Shown piece by piece: positions 59,401 through 64,000 of a DNA stretch of 64,000 bases. How positions within the stretch are numbered: position 1 is the first letter of the stretch; each line of letters starts with the position of its first letter. The notes under the pieces were generated by a model. The model worked only from the letters and a program-made list of their open reading frames with translations, did no database searches and was not told where the DNA came from. The position numbers were made by a program, and so were the translations under genes. Origin of the DNA: Apoderus coryli. Taxonomy: Eukaryota > Arthropoda > Insecta > Coleoptera > Attelabidae. The stretch spans positions 10,664,001 through 10,728,000 of the forward strand of contig OU452201.1 of NCBI GenBank assembly GCA_911728435.2, written 5' to 3'.

Positions 59401-62116
59401 AAAAATAATTTTTAGAATTAAATTTAAAGTTTTTTTGTTGTTCGGTTATTTGGGTACCTATTTGAGCTCCATTTTTTCCTAGAAACTGTTTTGTTTGTGT
59501 AATGTTTTGTCTGTTTAAATGACGATTTAGGGATGCAACCAATATTAAGAGTTACTGTTAAATATTGATGATTTTGTGGTATAATGGATGGGTTAACGTG
59601 TTCCTTTCTTTGAGTTCTACTAAAAGACTAGTAGCTATTGTTTGCTAATTTTTTTTTTAAATTTAGATTAACGCAATGGCGAACAGAGCTGCTGGCAAAG
59701 GATATGAAAACGAAGCGTTTTACGAGAATATTAAGTTTCACTTCCTTGGAGTAGAGAATATCCACGTAATGAGAAATAGTCTTATTAAAGTAATCGAGAG
59801 TAAGTCATATTTCCCTTATTCAGTTTATTCATTTAAATCATTAACCTAGATTCAATCTGTTGTAATTAAATAATTATACGTCACCATATCTTTTTCTTAA
59901 AGGTTACAGGACAAACCACAATTTTCACTATAGCATTTTCCATTAATTTGTTTTACAGCTTGCGAACAGAAAAATCCAACCATGAACTCATTTTTGAGTG
60001 GGTTAGAATCTAGTGGTTGGTTGAGACATATCAAATCAATTTTGGATACATCACAATTTATAGCAGATGCTTTGGAAGAAGGGATTAGCGTAGTGGTGCA
60101 TTGTTCTGATGGTTGGGATAGAACAGCGCAAGTCTGCTCTCTAGCGTGTATATTACTAGAACCGTATTATAGGACCATTTCAGGTTTCCAAGTAAGTATA
60201 CATAATTGAAAATATAAAAAAAACAAGGTTTAATTAAAATAATTGTTTAATAATTATTCTTATATAAAATAATAATATAATAACTTATATTTTAGTATTA
60301 ACCAATAATATTTCTAAGACTCACCGTATATTTTTAGGCTTTAATAGAAAAAGACTGGTTGGCTTTTGGGCACAAGTTTTCCGAACGTTGTGGTCACATA
60401 CAAAGCGATGCCAAAGAGATATCACCAATATTTACACAATTGTTGGATACGACGTGGCAATTAATGCAACAATTTCCTAGTTCATTTCAGTTTAATGATA
60501 TGTTCCTATTAACTATACATGATCATATACATTCTTGTCAGTTTGGCACTTTTGTTGGAAATTGTGAGAAGGACCGAATAGATTTACGGTAAGAAAGCAT
60601 GATGCAATACTCGAACGTGACAGATTAGCATATAAACTCGTTCAGCATGATATTCTGGCCACGCTGATCCAGGTGACCTTTTGTGAGGGGTTTCTTTAAT
60701 CTGATGGTTTAAGACATATTCCTGCAGTATAGGGAAGGAAAATGATGCGTGTGTTACAGTAGTAACAAAATACATTACATAAAAGTTATTTTTCCGAAAT
60801 AATCATATATCCATGTGACGTTCTTCGGTACCCTCATAATTTATGCAAATTTAATAATTTCAGATTAAGTGAGAAAACATATTCATTGTGGGGTTATTTG
60901 GCCAATCATTTAGATGAATACATCAATCCTCTATACTCTTCAGATGAAACACCAGGTGTTTTAAAGCCAACATTAATCCCACAAAACATCAGGTATGTCA
61001 TTGAATGTAATATGTATGTTTTAAATTTGCCAATCCTCTATGATTAAAAATATGCATTTTAATTTCCAGATTTTGGCGAGGAATGTATTGTCGATTTGAA
61101 ACTGGTGTACATCCTAGAGAACCTACAGAAGAATTACTATTGGCGACATCTGATCATTCGTTTTCATTAGATGATCATATAAAATTTCTAACGAAGGTAA
61201 AATCTTCACACACAGCTCATGTCCCATCAAAAGGTTTTTAACCTATCCGCCCTGGCGAATGTTTTTCCATTTCATTTCACAATTTCCTTCGGAATTACAT
61301 AACTAGTTTGTAGTTGTAAATTTTAGTCTATTTTAAATTAATCCTTGAGTAAGTTGATTAATTTTTCATCTGTACTTTTAATGTTTTAGAAAATTTCATC
61401 AGTAAAAAATTTGCTATCCAGATCAGTCAACAAGCAGAAAAATAAATCAAATAAACATCAATTATGTAATAATGTGCATTTAGATAATAAACTTACGTAT
61501 GAAAAATCAACGTTGCGTGAATTAAAGTCTGCAGATCATGACCATCCCCTCAAGCTTGACGTAAAATCTTCTGAGGTTGCAACCGAAGAATTAGTGAAGA
61601 TTGACGATCTTTCCAGGGAATTTGATTCAGTGGCAGTGGATTGGAAAGCACTGAGAAATACAAATGAATGTAGTTGTTCGCTATCTTTTGATCATTTAAG
61701 TAAAAAGGTAATTTCATAAGCGTATATTCAGGTGGTTACCACGTGTTTCCGGAGAACAAAGTTTTCTTTTGTATATTTTAGATATATATTATCATGGCGT
61801 GTTGTTTTCTTAAGTATTATTTCAACGATGTGGACTGTATTTTTATCTATTAATCTGTCAACTCTAGTACTTTCAACACTCTATTTTATCAATTCAAAAA
61901 ACCTGTCATTAACCATCAAACATAATAATAATCAAAATACAGGCTATTACAAAATATGTATTATGTCATTTTCAGAGTCATTGCCGAAAATGCGGAGACC
62001 TCTTCTGTGTTAGATGTATTACTAAGCAAGTAGTACTTCCTGGACACAACACACAAAAAGCAGTACCAGTTTGTAAACCATGTTACGAACTGTTAGGAAA
62101 TTCATTTGAATCTTAA
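56475..62116 (+). CDS. Mtmr6: Myotubularin-related phosphatase, MTMR6/7/8 group, with FYVE-like tail
   Basis: MTMR6-type enzymes remove the 3-phosphate from PI3P and PI(3,5)P2 on endosomal membranes. Eleven exons join in frame: 56475-56498, 56569-56682, 57868-58188, 59079-59339, 59667-59799, 59959-60191, 60338-60588, 60864-60992, 61070-61196, 61390-61707, 61976-62116, giving 683 residues. The 8-codon first exon (MELIRTPK) matches the MTMR6 N-terminus. The PH-GRAM domain (about 1-105) has [14 protein letters not shown]. The phosphatase domain carries the P-loop [11 protein letters not shown] (Cys333, Arg339), and [13 protein letters not shown] and GHKFSERCG also match MTMR6. A Lys-rich linker (about 535-600) precedes a FYVE-like finger (about 605-680: [22 protein letters not shown]). 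The finger's first zinc pair is C-x-C instead of C-x2-C. Vertebrate MTMR6-8 lack FYVE; the nematode homologue has one. The catalytic domain looks active. Confidence 0.94.
59020..59078 (+). repeat. 20-bp tandem repeat forming a splice acceptor
   Basis: Three units starting TTCGAAATTATTTTT lie at about 59020, 59040 and 59060. The last runs straight into TTTTTTTAG, the acceptor of Mtmr6 exon 4 at 59079. The units differ by one or two bases, so the duplication is fairly recent. Confidence 0.8.
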
Positions 62117-62216
62117 GAAGTAGGATAGATATTTAATTGCACTGATAAAACTTGATTTTTTCTGTGGTTTAAATCTGTATTATAAAATCAAATTATGGCA
62201 CTAGTTGCAGATTAAT

Positions 62217-62226
62217 AATAAATAAA
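62217..62226 (+). terminator. Candidate poly(A) signal of Mtmr6
   Basis: Overlapping AATAAATAAA about 100 bp after the Mtmr6 stop codon; usage is inferred from position. Confidence 0.6.
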
Positions 62227-62532
62227 AAGGGATATCACTCTAAATATATCTTGAAAACTACGATAGGCATGTTTTTCATGTGGTATTAAAAACTTGCATT
62301 TATTGTGTTATTTCTTGCGAATGCTAATGCACCCGGCATTGTCAGTCTTTCAATGATCTACTGAGATTGAACTTGGTTCAGTAGTAAACGATGTTGGTAG
62401 AACGTATTGCGTATGTTGTACTCATTTTAAGCTTAAAGTTTAAGTTGTTCCAGGTTAGTAGTACAACCGGCCAGCCCCTAGTAATTGTTGCTCTATAGGT
62501 TAGTAAAAAAAAGATGTTATTAAAATTGTATA

Positions 62533-62538
62533 TTTATT
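62533..62538 (-). terminator. Candidate poly(A) signal of mRpL48
   Basis: AATAAA on the minus strand, about 80 bp downstream of the mRpL48 stop; usage is inferred from position. Confidence 0.55.
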
Positions 62539-62617
62539 ATTTCAATATTAAATTTAAAAAATCGTACATATATACAGAACTAGAAATAAACTATAACAGC
62601 ACAGTCTTCGTGTATTT

Positions 62618-63440
62618 TTACTTAGTTTTCCTAGGGCCTCCCATACCGTCAAGTTGTTGCTTAAGAGTTTTGAGGTCACTGTCAGGTATGTATCGGACTT
62701 CGTCGTGGGATTCTTCATGGGGTACAACTTGTACAGTAACTCCAGCTGGGGTACTAGCTTCCAATGCCCTTAGTACTACCGGTAGCTAAAAATATGTCGT
62801 TTAGTAGAAAATAACTGCAAAATCGCTTTTCACGGAATTTCTCCTATATGCATATATTTCCAATTATTTTGTGAGTACTACGAGATGACGATACTCAATA
62901 TTTGTAAAACCTCCCGGAGCAAAAAAGTTGAATACTTATATTATAAACTTGGTTATCAACACAGATCTAGGAAGTTTCTAGATCTGTGGTTATCAACGCA
63001 CTTTAAAATTACCTGTACTGATGCTACATCTGTTATTTGTATTGTTCTAGCATAAGTTTTCAGATTATAAGTTGCATTTACAATTTCACTTTTGGGCTGG
63101 TATGTAGTAATTTTTATCGTTTGTGGTGGTAAAGCCCAGCAATCTTCAACGTTTATATCCATATTTTTCAAAAGTTTATGCAGAAACTTTTGGTAATTTT
63201 CTAGTATTGGATAGTCGTGTCCTTTTAACTGTATATTTAACGTATCGTACAACGGGATTTTTGATTGCATTTCCTAAAACGATAGAAATTACATTCTCAA
63301 TATCAAATAAAGACTTGATATACCTTCAAATACTCTGGTTCATATATATTGCTGATTCTAGAGCTCTTTTGAATATTTCTGTTGCACACAATCACTCTAG
63401 TTAAAATCGAATTTGAAAAAAGCTGTTTTGCAGAATTCAT
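62618..63440 (-). CDS. mRpL48: Mitochondrial large-subunit ribosomal protein mL48
   Basis: This is a component of the mitochondrial 39S ribosomal subunit with an S10-like fold. Three exons (minus strand) join in frame: 63324-63440, 63013-63273, 62618-62785, giving 181 residues. The N-terminus (MNSAKQLFSNSILTRVIVCN) is basic and hydroxylated with few acids, as expected of a mitochondrial targeting peptide. The conserved core follows: YEPEYLK, then LYDTLNIQLKGHDYPILENY, WALPPQTIKI and TYARTIQI. The C-terminus has PDSDLKTLKQQL, matching the acidic-helical end of MRPL48. Length is slightly under the roughly 210 of vertebrates. Intron 2 carries a 29-bp palindromic insertion only 25 bp after the exon 2 donor. 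The gene looks functional. Confidence 0.92.
62960..62988. mobile_element. 29-bp palindromic micro-element, copy 2
   Basis: It is base-for-base identical to 47066-47094 (TIR CACAGATCTAG, spacer GAAGTTT). It is bounded by the perfect 8-bp repeats GTTATCAA (62952-62959 and 62989-62996). It lies in mRpL48 intron 2 near the donor site. Confidence 0.8.
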
Positions 63441-63744
63441 TTTTAGAGTTTGAGTTTTGCAAGGTTTTATTGTTTTCAGGAACACTAGGTAGCTAGGTAA
63501 GATGATAGATAAACATTCAGGTTATGTTATGTATGAAAATAAACATTGCCATTTATGCCACAGCCACAATGGTCTGATGTAATTCTTGTTTCGTTTTTGA
63601 CTTCTTGCTGCAAGCTAATCTTGATTATTTTACTATATAATATCCTACGCGAGATATCAGGAATTTTAGCTCCGTGTGTCATGCAAATTCGTTTTACGAA
63701 TTTCACAGTTCAGTTTTCAGTTAACTGAGAAATTAACCTCAAAA
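63441..63744. other. 5' flank of mRpL48
   Basis: Presumed promoter and 5' UTR of mRpL48, which is read leftward. No coding exon or clear core-promoter motif is visible. Confidence 0.45.
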
Positions 63745-63752
63745 TTCAAAAT

Positions 63753-63755
<3 letters not shown>

Positions 63756-63790
<35 letters not shown>

Positions 63791-63989
63791 GCCTTTGCAT
63801 CTATTAGGCAATTCAGCCATATTCTAATTGATTTTTCAATTTTCGTTCAGTCTTCTTTTATCTAAATAATTTTTCAATTTGCTTTGCAATGAGCAACTAC
63901 ATGTAGCCGGTCCGGGGTTCGAACCAACTACATACCGGGACAGTCTGCTCAAGTCTAGCGTGCTTAACCACTAGACCACCCGCCCCGGC
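63756..63989 (-). mobile_element. tRNA-derived SINE with poly(A) tail and target duplication
   Basis: On the minus strand it opens with a tRNA-like head at 63989 containing box A (TGGTCTAGTGG) and box B (GGTTCGAACCC), the pol III internal promoter. A tRNA-unrelated body follows and it ends in a poly(A) tract of about 35, seen as T's at 63755-63789. TTCAAAATGTT flanks both sides (63745-63755 and 63990-64000), and the right copy runs to the window edge. The long pure tail and matching duplications suggest a young insertion. Confidence 0.9.
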
Positions 63990-64000
63990 TTCAAAATGTT

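Larger units (their letters stand above)
62117..62617. other. Convergent 3' gap, Mtmr6 to mRpL48
   Basis: AT-rich 3' UTR sequence of both genes, separated by about 500 bp between stops. Each gene has its own poly(A) signal about 80-110 bp after its stop, so the transcripts need not overlap. I see no other gene. Confidence 0.6.

Noticed and set aside
63880..63989. Functional tRNA gene
   Set aside because: The box A/B head is attached to a SINE body and poly(A) tail with target duplications.

Overview
The window is eukaryotic nuclear DNA from an insect. It is AT-rich, genes are split by GT-AG introns, and intergenic DNA is crowded with mariner, hAT-like, P-like, MITE, SINE and LINE debris. Gene content and repeat types fit a holometabolous insect, perhaps a beetle, but I cannot fix the order or species from sequence alone. 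No bacterial operon, CRISPR array or intact virus is visible.

Layout. 1-4200: a cluster of terminal-inverted-repeat (TIR) elements, one carrying a broken THAP-domain gene. 4832-14837 (+): complete Pfas, the purine-synthesis FGAM synthase, 13 coding exons. 14838-21375: no gene, one large MITE. 21376-32126 (-): complete Fe65/APBB adaptor gene, 11 coding exons, with a dead mariner in the intron that splits its WW domain. 32127-43570: 11.4 kb without a host gene, holding a LINE and several MITEs. 43571-45835 (+): a short OFD1-like LisH/coiled-coil gene, 3 exons. 45982-47279: a LINE with target-site duplications. 47997-55268 (-): complete Ankle2, 7 exons, with another LINE and a deleted hAT in its introns. 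56475-62116 (+): complete Mtmr6-type phosphatase, 11 exons, ending in a degenerate FYVE finger. 62618-63440 (-): complete mRpL48, 3 exons. 63756-63989: a tRNA-derived SINE at the window edge.

The host genes are housekeeping or cell-biological (purine synthesis, APP-type adaptor, centriole/cilium, nuclear envelope reassembly, phosphoinositide turnover, mitochondrial ribosome) and do not form one pathway. Ankle2 and Mtmr6 are divergent over 1.2 kb. Mtmr6 and mRpL48 converge with about 500 bp between their stops. All six gene models were assembled by hand from splice sites and keep an open frame through every junction.

The most unusual observation is a 29-bp near-palindrome present in two identical copies (47066-47094 and 62960-62988). 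Each copy is flanked by its own perfect 8-bp direct repeat. It looks like a transposon reduced to two 11-bp inverted repeats and a 7-bp spacer. Other notable items are the THAP-bearing TIR element, a three-unit 20-bp tandem repeat that builds a splice acceptor in Mtmr6, and domain erosion in Fe65 (WW), Mtmr6 (FYVE) and Ankle2 (no LEM).
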